A stretch of DNA of 64,000 nucleotides from Psettodes erumei (GCA_016785225.1 JAFBJZ010000847.1:1-64000), one strand, 5' to 3'; shown: positions 35,815 to 49,100, numbered from the stretch's first letter. The notes: generated by a model from the letters alone, not told the origin. Numbers and translations: made by a program.

Positions 35815-38800
35815 TCACTTCTTTTCTTTCCCCATCAGGTGCTGTTTTGTATTTTTTTCTGGCTTCACTAAAATAATGTAGCACTTTGGGGCAAACAGAC
35901 AGAACAGCAAGCCAAAGCTGGAGGCCAGAATGGCAAATGACTCCACTGCATCCGCATAATTTCCAGGGGAGCTGATGTAAGCCGGTATGAATGCCAGCCA
36001 CACAGCGCAAAAGATCAGCATACTGAAAGTGATGAACTTGGCCTCGTTGAAGTTGCCTGGCAACTTACGGGCCAGAAAAGCCAGTATGAAGCACAGACAG
36101 GCCTGTAGACCGATATATCCCAGGACGCACCAGAATGCCAGACTCGAGCCCACGCTACACTCCAGTATAATCTTTGAGTGTTCATATTGTGTATTCTGGG
36201 AGGGAAAAGGGGGAGCGTCGATGAGCCAGGCGGCACAGATAACCACCTGAACCAGAGTGCAGCTGAAGATAATGGCCCTCTGCTGCTTGGGCCCAAGCCA
36301 CTTCATGATGTTGTCCCCTGGCCTGGTGGCAGTGAAGGCAGCCAGCACCACGAGAGTCTTCGACAGTATGCAGGAGATGCAAAGGGAAAATGTCATGCTG
36401 AAGGCAGTGTGACGCAGCATGCAGGACCAAGACGTTGGCTTCCCAATGAAAACCAGAGAGCACAGGAAACACAGAGTCAGTGCAAACAGGATGAAGAAGC
36501 TGAGCTCGGAGTTATTCACACGGACAATGGCTGTGTTTCTGTGACAGAAGAAGACTCCAGAGACAGCAAGGGTGAGGCAGGCACCGACCACAGAGATCAC
36601 TGTAAGGGCTATACCCAAGGAATCATGGGTCAAGAACTCCACCTTCTTGGGGATGCAAGTGACTCTGTCCTCGTCTGACCAAAAGTCATCGGGACACAGT
36701 GTGCAGTCTACTGAGTCTAAAGGGAAGAACAGTACATTATGTCACATATTCAGTCTACAAATTGTTGTGATTTTTCTTGACTGATAACTTCAAGCTCACT
36801 TGTCTGATTGCTAATTTTGCCACTGTCACATGGTACACAGTCAAAGCAGCAGACAGGCTCCCCACGACGGACAGCCTTCCGGGACCCTGGAAGACAACTG
36901 GCGCTGCACACAGACACCGGCACCTGGACAGCACAGAGACCATCATGATTTTTGTATCTGCAGTTTGAAGTGAGTAAGTTATTAATGCATTATTTGATTG
37001 GTCCTGTTTTCTGACATATTAATTTAAGAAATCCTAAGTAATCACAAATGTAAGCAATCCTTATCCTAATCCTTCTTTGGAGGTTGAGAGGCTTAGCTAT
37101 CATTTGCACAGGAAAGACTGGGTTACTGTCTGTAAGCTATTTAAGATGAATTTAACATCATAAATCCATTATGAATGCAATAACAGCCTTTAATTCCCAT
37201 TGTATGATACTGTATGGCAGGTTTTCAATCCAGTTTTTTTTGTTTTATAAATGCGGATCCAGTTTGTCCTGCTTGCCCCAACTCACCTCCACCTCAACCT
37301 ACAGAACTTCAACAGTTGGCATCTGATGAAGGTAAAAACACAGTGTGAGCAGCTTGCCTCACTCTGATGCCCTGCCCACATTATCCTGTCCTCCTGGATA
37401 ACCAGCTCCTCTCCAACGGGCTTGGTTCCATCAAACATCCCCACGTTGACAAATTCAATGTTCCCGTTCGTGCCTCTCTGCCAGTTGATGATATCATAAT
37501 AAGGTATGGAGTCACCCTTCAGGTCAAAGTCCACCTCCTCCCCAGCAATGTTAAATGTCACTTCCTGTAGGTAGTGTTGGAGCTTGAAAAACAACAGATA
37601 AGGAAACTCTTTAAGCAACCTCACACAAGACTTTTAGTATGAAGCTTTTACAGTAAGAACACCGGATTATACCTGCCAGGGGTGTATGTTGTTGCTTTGA
37701 GCACATGAGTTGTTCTGGAAAGGCCCGCTGCCTGGTTGACAGAGAAGGAGGTTGTGCAGGGAATGAGCAACCGCATATACAGCCTTATAGACATTATAGG
37801 CCACTCTAGGGCTGGATGTATTCATGTAGGCTGAATGCTGCTCCAGCAGGGTCTCCTGCCCTGAGCAGGGAGGCAGTCGGGAGCCAGAGGATGGAGAAGG
37901 GTTGCAACCATACAGAGCCTCCCACAGCTCCTGCACCAGAAGATTGTCGGGATACCTCTTGGGGTTTACTGTCTGTAAGTAGTCACTTAGCCTGGAGATG
38001 TGACCTCTCCTGATGCCAAACCCAATGGTGCCCCCCAGGAAGGGGTAATACTCGCTCCCTGTGAAGACAGAGGCTGTGACCCAGGCCTCACTTGCCACCC
38101 ACTGGATTCCAGTGATGTTCTGTATCATGTAGTCTCTCAAGAAGGGAGTCATCTCCCCCTCTGCTGAAAAAACCACCACCACTTTTGCAGAAGAGCTACG
38201 CATTACCTTTCACAGAGGGGCAGATAAGGAAGGAGGAGGGAAGGCAAAAAGAGAGCAGGATAAAGCTGTGACAACAAGATAAATAATGTAAAAAATGCAA
38301 GTGCCCGCGAAAGAGTCTGTTGAGTTGAAATCAACAATGAGATAAGTGGCCTGAAAGCAACACATAGACTGAAACAACTTTCAAATTCCTCTCTTTAAAG
38401 CGATAAAGTTTAATTCAGCATCTTCATATCTACCTGCATAATCTCCAGTGCCCTCTGGCGATTATAGAGCAGAGGAATCATTTCTTGGTACGCCACACAC
38501 ACTCTGGTACCAAGTAATTCTCTCAGTAAACCTTGCACAGCAAATCGGCCGTATTCATGGTCCCCTCGCACCAGCCCCACCCAAGTCCAGTTAAAGCGCA
38601 CGAGCAGCTGCGCGATGGCCTTCACCTGGATTTGACAGAAAAGAGTGCCAGCTCATTGGTTCTCATAACACAGACATGAAAACCTGGTAACTGACATAAT
38701 TTTAGTCGTATGCGTTTATGAATTCTTTGCTCTTGATTTTGTACAGTGCTACATGTTAATATTTGCATCTACAATACTTCTGTAATTGCTATTTCGTGAG

Positions 38801-40126
38801 AAAATCGCAATGGCACTGATTATCTGCCTTGTTTGTAGAGACAGTTTTACAATCTTGTCCTTAAAACTTCTCAAAACTACAGTACTACATAAACTCTAAT
38901 GCATGATGACTCAGATATACAGAGCCATGTTCTCAGTATAAAGTTAATTTAATGTGAGGTAAGATGGAACAAGGCTTTTATTGGATACTGACACTAAAAT
39001 CTTATCAAACCCCATTTTAATCTGAAGTCAGACTTTTACCTGATAGTCATCATTAGGAATTACTCTGAAGAACGTGGGATATTTTCTACGGTCAGTGAAA
39101 CATGCACACGAAGAAAAGTAGCTGATCTGTGTCAAAAAAAAGTACAGGACAGTAAAACAGTTGATTAGAATACCACTTTTTTTTGGGGGGGGGGGGGTAT
39201 ACAGGCAAAAAGAGTCACTGTTACCATTGGGATTCTGAATGGCCGCAATATTCTTGACACCACTATAGACTGAGCAGATCCAGACTCCCCAATCACTGCC
39301 AGGAGCGGAGAGGCACCGCTGCACATGAGAGAATTATCCTCACTCAGCCCGTTCAGCACTGCCAGAGCAGCCCTCTGGCCAGTCAGCGGGTATGCACATG
39401 AATCAAAGATTTTGTACCCAAGGGTGTAATTGGGCAACAGCTCTGGGCTCTGGTTTATCTCCTCCACTGCCAGCCTCATAGTCTGAGCCCAGCGGAAAGC
39501 CCTGGGATCAAATCTGTGGCCCAATAGACACAAAAATGCCACACAAAAAAAATCTGAATCCGAGGTGATGACTGAAGTTATTCTGAGCTGCATTTTGCAT
39601 TTATCTTGTGCAATGAAGGAGTAGTTTCTTTTTGCTTTGTCCATGTTTTCTAATCCTAGGCCAAGTCAAAACTGTACTGTATATAAATCCTATTTCTAAA
39701 CTACCATGTTTTTCACAGTTGTTTTTTTAAATACTGCTAAATATAAATACATGCAGCACAATCTTTTCTGTAGAACAGTTATTTTTATGTCTGTGCAACA
39801 AAGTTAGGCATACTTTAACTAGAAACAGTAAGATAAAAACTCCCAATATAACTTCCAATTGACATCAATCAAACTCACCCATTGCACTTCACCGGTGGTG
39901 GTCTGTAGGTGCAGTTAAGGTCTGGCATCTCCTGGTTATAATGAAGGGGAAAGATCCCCCCAATGACATAGTGACCCTTTGCCACAAAACCAGGCTGAAA
40001 GCTGTTTTGCAGATTGCACACTTTGGCTGTCGATGGGGCTGGAGTGATGAAGCTGGAACTCAGAGTATAATTTAAAAAGATGACACTGACTACATAAGAC
40101 AAGGGAAACAAAGCAAGTGAAGTCAT
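35815..40126 (-). CDS. OlfC/V2R-like receptor H, eight exons, exon-4 donor out of frame by 1 nt
   Basis: Class C olfactory receptor of about 864 residues. Exons (minus): 40126-39879, 39513-39225, 39126-39040, 38625-38434, 38206-37673, 37582-37364, 36923-36800 and 36716-35815. The start at 40126 (MTSLALFPLS) is about 65 nt below a TATA box. VFT motifs: GHYVIGG, LAVEEIN, IGESGSAQS, IPND, HEYG, ASEAW. NCD3G starts VPVSVC; 7TM has FNEAKFITFSML. The exon at 37582 should end at CAG (37364) to join the next exon in phase, but the sequence reads CAGAGTGAGG: the only GT donor is one base later, which would add an A and cause an early stop. So H is either spliced abnormally, a null, or carries a sequence error. 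Extra introns: one after IPNDDYQ (as in A-D/F) and one before SSSAKV (as in I). Confidence 0.85.
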
Positions 40127-40148
40127 AATGTTACTTATCCTCAAGAAA

Positions 40149-40167
40149 AGAGAGAGAGAGAGAGAGC
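40149..40167. repeat. (GA)n tract in the leader of gene H
   Basis: AG dinucleotide repeat between the TATA box and the start codon of H. Confidence 0.85.
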
Positions 40168-40190
40168 GAGAGCACAAAGAATTAGGCCAG

Positions 40191-40197
40191 TTATATA
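40191..40197 (-). promoter_or_regulatory. TATA box of gene H
   Basis: The minus strand reads CTGTATATAACTGG about 65 nt upstream of the ATG of H. Confidence 0.5.
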
Positions 40198-41026
40198 CAG
40201 TATTTGACCTACTCATTCTTGCAGCTTATTAATGACAGAGTGCCTGTGGATTGGGCATCAGCAGCCCCGCCTATAGTGGGTTAATGCAAACTGGGTGACA
40301 AAAAATAATTGATGTAACTGGAGATGGAGTGTCATATGATTTTTATTTTTTGGGGGGGTTAGTTTCCTTTTGGTACACTCAGCAAAAACTAACACAGTCT
40401 AATGTGATATTATCAGTTATGTTTATGGATGAAACTGTTTCAGAGAGATGCTGATTCAACCTTATGGTCTTTTTGGAGACTGTAATTTGTGGTGCTGTTA
40501 AACTGTATAACATAATGGTAATAGGGCCATTCACACAGCTAGAGCAGACCTAGCCTCACGCAGGCATGACATACCAAGTCTTACATTCCACTTGTTTCTG
40601 ATCAAACAGAGAAAAGTTTTTCAGCTTTGCAGCATTTGCACACAGGCTACAATCATCAATCATTCTCTCTTTTATTTGCATAACTGCATGTGACTGTGTT
40701 TGGGGCTGCGAGCGCTGCCAAACAAGGGTGACCAAATGCATTCAGCATAGAGGACCAAAGCTGCTGTGCTGCAGAGGATTAAGAATAATGTCAGTACAGG
40801 TTCCCGTCACTGCTTCATTTGCCGTGATCACTGCAAATTGACATATTATCTAGCATGACTTGGAAAGACTGATCAGACAAATGGAGCACCAACAGAAATA
40901 TATATCATATAGTACTTATTATTTCAACGATATTCATCCCACCTGACAATGTAAGATATTACCTTTAATGATATCACTGTGACTGAATCTGGGCGGTCCC
41001 CTCAGATTTATGTGCCCTAACTACAG
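40198..41026. other. Shared upstream region of divergent genes H and I
   Basis: About 830 nt without a coding exon between outward-facing TATA boxes. Nothing else recognisable. Confidence 0.5.
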
Positions 41027-41034
41027 TATATAAA
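41027..41034 (+). promoter_or_regulatory. TATA box of gene I
   Basis: TATATAAA about 150 nt upstream of the ATG of I, implying a leader of roughly 120 nt unless the leader is spliced. Confidence 0.5.
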
Positions 41035-41180
41035 TCGGCTGTGTCCTGAAATATAATCATTTGTATGTAATCAGAAAGGGAAGCTACTCTTGCGTATTTG
41101 GTCTTAATATTCGGTCTTAATTCGGTCTTAAAATATTTGACATAACTGAGCTGGAGCTTTCCATTTAACCTCAGTCAACC

Positions 41181-44100
41181 ATGCTGTTCAGGACTGCAAA
41201 GCTTCTAATGTTTCTTTCTCTCTTTAGGGGCACGCCTGGCTCACCTGCTGCCCCGGATAACTGTGTTTTCTTGGGGGAAGAGGAGAAAAACAGTCTTTAT
41301 GAAGATGGAGATGTAGTTATAGGGGGCTTATTCCCTCTGCACTACAGCCCTGTGCCTTCGCTCCCAACATACAGAACAAAACCGACCCCTCATATGTATA
41401 AATAGTAAGTTATTATTTGAATGTATGTGATAGCAGACAGCAGGTCCATTCTATTGGATTTGTGTTTTGGGAAAATTACAATGAATGTATATAGTTGTGC
41501 TTTGTGATGAACTGCTTATCACTTCTGTACAGTTTCAGCTCTCGTGCCCTGCGCTGGATTCAGACCATGACTTTTGCAATTGAAGAGATCAACCAGCGCA
41601 GTGACCTCCTGCCACAGCTCAAGCTGGGTTTCCACATCCGTGACAGCTGTGATAACATACCTGTGTCTCTGAAAGCACTGCTGCTGTTGGTGAACGGCCA
41701 GCCGGAGAGAGGCTCCAGAGCCGAGAGCGTCAACAGAGACAAAGGTTTAGAAAGAAGCATTAATGGTTCTGATTCAGGCTGTGGTGCCGTACACAGGTCT
41801 GTGTCGCCAGTTGTCATCGGAGATGCTGGCTCTGGGGTGTCTATGGCTCTGCTAAGAAGCCTCGGTTCTTTCCATGTCCCACTGGTGAGAATGCCTGACT
41901 CTCTCTTTAATGCTCTTTTTTTATTGTCAACTTTTCAGGAGGAAAGGAAACTTACTCCACCTTAGATCTTTGATATTGATTTATTAAGGTTAAAAAGCAT
42001 GAACTTCTGCATCTCCTTATGAAACACAAAAACTCTCTTTTCCTTTGAAAAATTCCAAATCACCAAATTTAGAGGAGCATGCTTTTACTCAACAGAGATG
42101 AAAAACTGAAAATAAAAATTTAAGAAATGTATAAAACATTTCAAGTCCATATTTAACACAAATGACACACTAAAATCATTTTTTTAATCTCAAATGCAGG
42201 GAATTTTGTAAAATCTGTTTTTCTGTTTTTCCTTTTCAGATGTGATTCAAGTGTGCACCAGGTTAAATGTTTGTTTGTTCTTATGCTAGGTGAGCTATTT
42301 TGCTTCCTGCAGCTGCCTTAGTAACCAAAGGGAGTTTCCCACCTTCATGCGCACAATGCCCAGTGACGCCTTCCAAATCAGAGCCCTGGCCCGGCTGGTT
42401 AGTTATTTTGGCTGGACCTGGGTGGGAGTCATTGGCGTGGAATCCGACTATGCTCGCTTTGCCATCCAGCTCTTCCTGCAGGAGTCAGTGCAGTATGGTG
42501 TGTGCACTGCCTACACTCATTTCTACCCTGTGGCCCTGAGTCAGCAGGCTCTAGATCAGCTTCTGGATGTCATTCAGGTATCTCTGCATCACAACAAACG
42601 TTATCGTACAGGAGAGAGACACTGATGGCACAGACACAACATGGCATGAACAGAGAATTGTGACCTAAATTGCTGAATATTTGATTCACTAATCCTGAAA
42701 AACACTTTTTCTTTAATTAATAGTATAAATGCTGTAAATACATCTCCAACAGACAACAAAATCAAAATCTATCATTGTCTCAGGCCCATGCTGCGTTAAC
42801 TTTGATATCGAGTTGTATTAGATATGTAGTGGTAAAATCTATGGGTGCTTGAATAATGAACAATATTTCATATAAAGCAGACAAGGAACACACCACCACT
42901 TAAAATAAAGTCTTCAAATGTTTTAATGTCATCAAATATTAACTATAACAACATTTTCACTTTTTAGATGGCATCCTCAAAGGTCATTATTAACTTCTCT
43001 AGTGAGTCTGAGATGCAGGGCATTCTCAGAGAGATCAGGCGTCGGAATGTAACCGGCATCCAGTGGATTGCGAGTGAGGCCTGGGCCACTGCCACTTTGC
43101 TCTGGGAAAAGTTTGGAGATCTCCTGACAGGAACACTGGGATTTGCTATCCGGAGAGCCGCTGTGATTCCAGGACTGAAGCAACATCTCACCAGTCTCAG
43201 ACCAGCCCATATTTATGAATCCCCTTTCTTGGCAGAGTTTTGGGAAGAGACGTTTAACTGTCGATTGAACGGGTCCGTGAACCGCCACTCCCACGGGGTT
43301 GACAACTACCTTGACAGATTACCATGTAAAGGGACAGAGAATTTATCAGATTTTTACTCTCCTTATTCTGACGTGACACAGCTACGTGTGTCCTATAATG
43401 TCTACAAGGCTGTGTATCTGGTGGCCCATGCCTTGCAAGATATGAGTAACTGCAAAGTTGGAAATGGCCCTTTCCATAATGGCACCTGTGCAGACCTGAA
43501 AGATTTTAAACCTTGGCAGGTGAGATGAATTGTTGGGTTGAATTTTATTTCTTAATACAAATTAGATATAAAGAAGTCTAAACCACCATTAAATAACCTG
43601 CTTCTTTTCCTCCCTCAGCTCATCCACTACATGAGACGTGCTAATTTTTCTGCACTGGGGGCAAAAGTCAACTTTGATCAAAATGGTGACCCCATTGCTT
43701 ATTATGATCTCATGAATTGGCAGAGGAGTGCAGATGGCTCATCACGTTTAGTTAAAGTAGGTTTCTACGATGCCTCATCGCCTGCTGGATACAGCCTGGT
43801 CATAAATGACACAGCGATCAAGTGGCCCGTCGGGAAGCAGGTGTGTTCTCTTCAAACAGGCTTGAGACCATGTTCGCCTCTTAGACTATTGTATGTACTG
43901 TTGATCAACACATCAGCTAATTTGTTGTCATTAATATGCAATATACTTTAAAAAAGAAGAAGAAAATGTCACCTTTAACTTAATTTTCTCAAGCTGACAT
44001 AAATCATGCAAATATATATCCCATAGTAACCCAATATTATGATAACAATTTGTAGTTAAGTATAGTGAATTTTCCCATTTGAGAGCTAAATTTGTGAATG

Positions 44101-45747
44101 GGTAATCAGTGATATCTGTACTCTACAAATGCATTTTATGAATGAATTAATGGAAGTTGTATTACATACACTCTTAATTTCATGAGAATTTCTACAAATG
44201 ATTCTGTCATATTAAACCTCAAACATGCATTAAAAATGCATTTACCAAAAAAAGTATTATGTGCAATATGGTGTTACATCTGACAAATGCATTAGCATTT
44301 CTTTGTTGATCATCACTTCATAAAAAGGGTTGACTCATTGTGAAATGCTTATTTTAGGATTGTTACATTAATACACTGTTGTGAATTGTACACAGCTTCA
44401 GTTGTAACATTCCTTTTTGGGGCTTTATTCACCTTGTAGTCTGTATCAAAAAATGAAGCTATGGAGACCAAGATACTGTAGCAGAGACAGAATTGCATAG
44501 TGATAATGATGTATCTCTGAGTGGCTGAACTTTGCCTCTCAGGCTATCCGGTCTGTATGCAGTGACAGCTGCCCTCCAGGTTCCCGCATCACCAGAAGAA
44601 AGGGGGAACCCATTTGCTGTTTTGACTGTGTCCCCTGTGCTGAGGGAGAAGTTAGTAATAAGACTGGTGAGTTGTGTTTGGTCACCCTTTCTCCCGTGTT
44701 ATCCAAAACTGGACTACTTATGTGGTTTCTCGAAACTAAAGAAATTCTCTCTCGATCTTCAGATTCTTTAGAGTGCTCCCGCTGCTCAGAGCACTCATGG
44801 CCCGATGAAGCCAGAGACCTCTGCATCCCAAAAGCTATTGAGTATCTTTCTTACCATGAGTTAATGGGTGTGGTGCTTTGTGTTTTATCTGTCCTTGGAG
44901 CTTGTATTTCCCTCTCCATCCTTGCCATATTTGTCACACATAAAGACACGCCACTGGTTCGTGCGAACAACATGGAACTGAGCTTCCTCCTCTTGGTGTT
45001 CCTTGCTGTCTGTTTCCTTGCTGGCCTGTTGTTTATTGGAGAGCCTTCTGACTGGCTTTGCCGTAGCAGGTACCCAGCATTTGGGATCAGTTTTGCCCTC
45101 TGCATTTCATGTCTCCTGGCAAAGACAGCGGTTGTGCTGATGGCCTTCAGGTCCACATTGCCTGGAAGTAATGTCATGAAATGGTTTGGATCCAACCAGC
45201 AGAGAGCCAGTGTACTTTTAGGAACAGCTGTACAGGTAGAAAAACTTTCCAAAGGTCAGCTACCTATAAATACCTTTTTAAAAAATCCTTTGATTAAGAT
45301 CCTGTTTTCTTTTCCTCCACTCAGGTTATAATATGTTTTATCTGGCTGCTCACCAGCCCACCTCATGCCAACAACAACACAGATTACCACAGTGCTACCA
45401 TCATCATCGAGTGTGTTACTGGTTCAGAAGTTTGCTTCTGGTGTGTTATTGGATACATTGGCCTTCTGGCCTGCATGTGCTTCCTAATGGCTTTCCTGGC
45501 TCGGAAGCTCCCTGATAATTTTAACGAAGCAAAATTCATCACCTTCAGTGTGCTGATATTCTTTGCAGTGTGGATTACTTTTATCCCAGTTTATGTGAGC
45601 ACAGCTGGAAAATACACAGTGGCAGTCCATATTTTTGCTATTTTAGCTTCAGCATTTGGACTTCTTCTTTGCATTTTCACTCCAAAGTGCTACATCATAA
45701 TTCTGCACCCGGAAAGAAACAGCAAGAAAAACCTGATGCAAAGGTGA
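41181..45747 (+). CDS. OlfC/V2R-like receptor I, intact, eight exons
   Basis: Class C olfactory receptor of 885 residues. Exons: 41181-41404, 41533-41884, 42290-42577, 42968-43519, 43619-43840, 44543-44666, 44763-45235 and 45325-45747 (2658 nt, phases consistent, GT-AG). Signal peptide MLFRTAKLLMFLSLF; VFT motifs GDVVIGG, FAIEEIN, GDAGSGVS, MPSD, ESDYA and ASEAW; NCD3G; 7TM ending FTPKCYIIILHPERN. Exon 3 is split before SSKVIINF and the 7TM exon is split before VIICFIWLL, the same place as the first such split in G. The cysteine at the exon 1/2 junction, present in all neighbours (TC.G, KCNG, PCSG), is replaced by Tyr (HMYKY). Exon 2 carries an extra segment of about 20 residues (after QPERGS) in the lobe-1 loop. 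AATAAA at 45953-45958 is a possible polyadenylation signal. Divergent from H, convergent with J. Confidence 0.9.
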
Positions 45748-46148
45748 CAAAGTTTTTTTTATTGTTTAAATATACAATATTTACAACAAATTTAATTAAC
45801 ATTTTTTTAGTTTGATATAGATGAACACAGGAAGATTTAAATTGCTTCAGAAATATTCTACAAAATATTTAAGTAAATAGAGTAATTGGATTTTTATGTA
45901 GGGGTATAATGTTTAAATGCACCCCCTCTCCCCTTCAATCAGCAAATAGCTTAATAAAAACAATTACCTGTTTGTACTACAGGGTTAAACGATGAATTAT
46001 TACTACATGTTAAATGTAATTACATGTTTTAATGATGTTAATTTGTATGTTTCTTCTGTTATGAAATAAGAAACATGTATAATACACATGTAATACAATA
46101 ACTGAATGGACAATAAATAAAAGTTGGAAGTAACAGCAGCATCAGAAA
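45748..46148. other. Short gap between convergent I and J
   Basis: About 400 nt, AT-rich, holding the 3' ends of both genes. No other feature seen. Confidence 0.5.
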
Positions 46149-49100
46149 TCATATTTTTCTGTTCAAATTCTTTCCCATGACATGCTTCTTGGTGTTTTTC
46201 TCTGGTTTGATCAATATTATGTAGCACTTAGGTGCAAAGATACAAATTAATAAGCCTAATGCTGAAGAGAGAATTGCAAATGTTTCCACAGCTACAGTGA
46301 ACTTTCCAGGAGAGCTGACATATGCTGGGATGAAGGTGATCCAGACTGCACAGAATATCAACATGCTGAATGTGATAAATTTGGCCTCATTAAAGTTATC
46401 AGGCAACTTTCTAGCTAGAAATGCCAGAACCAGACAAATTATTGCAAGAATACCTATATACCCCAGCACTGCATAGAAAGCAGCCTCAGAGCCTGTGTTG
46501 CATTCTAACACTATCTTCTTATTATTATATCTGAAAACCATGTCTGGGAAAGGGGGATTTAACTTAAGCCACAATGTACATATCAAAATCTGAATTAAAG
46601 TGCAGGAGCAAACTATGATTCTCTGCTGTCCAGGACCAAACTTTCCTGCGATTTTATTGCCAGGAATTGTGGCTTTGAAAGCTGTAACAACAACAATAGT
46701 TTTCCCTAAGATGCAGGAAATGCAAAGTGCAAACGTCACACCAAAAGCTGTGTGACGGAGCATGCATGTCCAGACTGTGGGCCTACCGATGAAAGTGAGG
46801 GGACAGAGAAAACATAGAAAAAGTGAAAACAACAAGAAACAGCTCAGCTCAGAGTTGCTGGCTTTTATCACTGGGGTTTCTCTGTACTGGATAAAAACCA
46901 CCATCGTGGCCAGCGACAGGGTAGCTCCTAGCAGGGATACAACTGTGATAGCTATTCCCATCGGCTCCTGGTAGGTCAGGAACTCAACTGCTTTGGGAAT
47001 GCACTCGTCTTTCCTCTCACTGGACCAGTATTCTTGTGGACATGGTGTGCAGTCTGCTGCGCCTATCGTGGGTGAACGGAAAGAAAATGTCATTATACTT
47101 TAGTAACAAAATGCAGTGAAAATTAAATCACACACATGCTACTGGATTCTGTATTATAGTAGTGTAGTCAGTTGTTTAATTCAGTATGGCATACATGGTT
47201 CTGATACATGTCTGTCTACCTGTTGAGTTGGCTTTAGTTCCCTCAGCACATGGGATACAGTCAAAACAGCAGGGGGGTTTTCCTTTAATTTGAGCTTTCC
47301 TAGTTCCTACTGGACAATCATTGGTACACAATGATGATGGAACCTGAGGGGAAATAAAAGTTTGGTACAGTCATATTCAGTTAATATGAGTTGCATAGTT
47401 TTTACAATATAGGCTTATTTTATTTGAAAAAGTACATGATTACCCTTTTCCCTGTCCTCCACACTATCTCTTTCTCCTGGATGCTCAGCTTATAATCACC
47501 ATTAGCAGCAGATGCAAAATGACCCAAAGTCACATGTTGTACCTGCCCATCTCTCAGCTGCCAGTTAATAATGTCGTAAGAAGCAGGAGGGTCACCATTC
47601 TCATCGAAGAATACATTATCCCCAAACTGATTTCTGAAATGTATCCTTTGTAGGTGAGCGCTGACCTAAGAAAATGACCAGGTCAATTGTTAGGTATTTC
47701 TAAGTGTTCATATCATCAAGAGAGTTTCTGCAGTCAACAGATGGAGGTTTTACTTGTACTGCTTCTCACCTCTTTGGACTGAATATCTGATACATTCAAA
47801 CATGGCCTCACTGGTTTTTCTCCAGCCGGTTGACAGAACACCAGTTGATGTAAGGCATGTGCAATTGCATAAACCGCTTTATACACATTATAGGACACTC
47901 TGAGCTGTGTTACATTGAAGAACACATCCTGGGAATTTAGCCATGTCTCATTGCCTGTGCATATTTCATCTGTTGCCTCAATGCCAGCGTGTTGCCCGGG
48001 TGAAACAGGTCTGCAGCCCACCATAATATCCCAGAAATTCCTTACAAAAGCTGCGCTTGGATCTGTATAAGGGCTAATACCTGTAAGAAATGGTTTTAGA
48101 TTTGGGATAGCCATTTTCTGCACCACAAATCCTAGGGCTCCACCAAAAGCTTGGTAGATTTCAGGTGTGGATGGCCGTGATGCTGTTATCCAGGCCTCAC
48201 TAGCGATCCACTGAATTCCAGTAATGTTCTGTTTTACTACCTCTTTCATCAAAGGATAAAAGTCACCCTCAGGAACAAAGGCCAGAATCACTTTGACAGT
48301 TGACTGTTTGATCATTTCCACAACGTCCAGAATTTTATCCATGTTGTACGTGCGTAGAATTGTCCCAACAAATGCAATACAAACCCCAAGCTTTTTAACC
48401 TCTTCAGTGAAAGCCTGGATCCCATTTCGGCCATAGTCATTGTCCGACTGTATTGTCCCAATCCACTGCCAGCCAAAACGTTTAACCAGTGCTGCCAAGG
48501 CTTTTGCTTGGAAGTAGTCACTGGGGATTGTCCGGAAAAATGTAGGGTATTTAGCTCTGTTGCTCAGGCAGGCACATGTTGAGAAGTAACTTACCTATAA
48601 AAAAGATTATCAAAAGGAATCTTTATAAAATACTGCAAACAACAAAAATACTATACTCCAACATGAGAAAGCATCAAAAATCATGGATCGCTAATGCAAT
48701 AAAATGTTTCATTTAATGTCTTACTATTGGCACTTGAAATGGTCCCAGAGTTCCAGCCACAGCTAAGGACTGAGATGATCCAGACTCTGCTATGAGGGCA
48801 GATATAGGTGGAAGACAGGGGGATGTTGATTTTTTCTCTCCTGGTCCACTAGCCAGTGTTAGTGCAGCACGTAAAGTGTTTGTTGGGGATGCACAAGAGT
48901 TTAGAATCCTGTAGCCAAGAGAAATGTTTGGCAGGAGAGCAAATTCTTTGTTGATCTCTTCAATTGCAAATATCATCACTTGGGTCCATCGAAAAGCTCG
49001 CAGGTCAAATCTAAAAAGGTTTTTTGTGATTGAGATAGGTTTTAAATTAAAGAGCTGCTGCTCTACATGTGCATACAATAGCAAGTTAATAAGAGTGGAG

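Noticed and set aside
36178..36678. Plus-strand open frame of 166 codons over gene H
   Set aside because: It lies antisense to the conserved 7TM exon; its openness follows from the codon pattern of the real gene.
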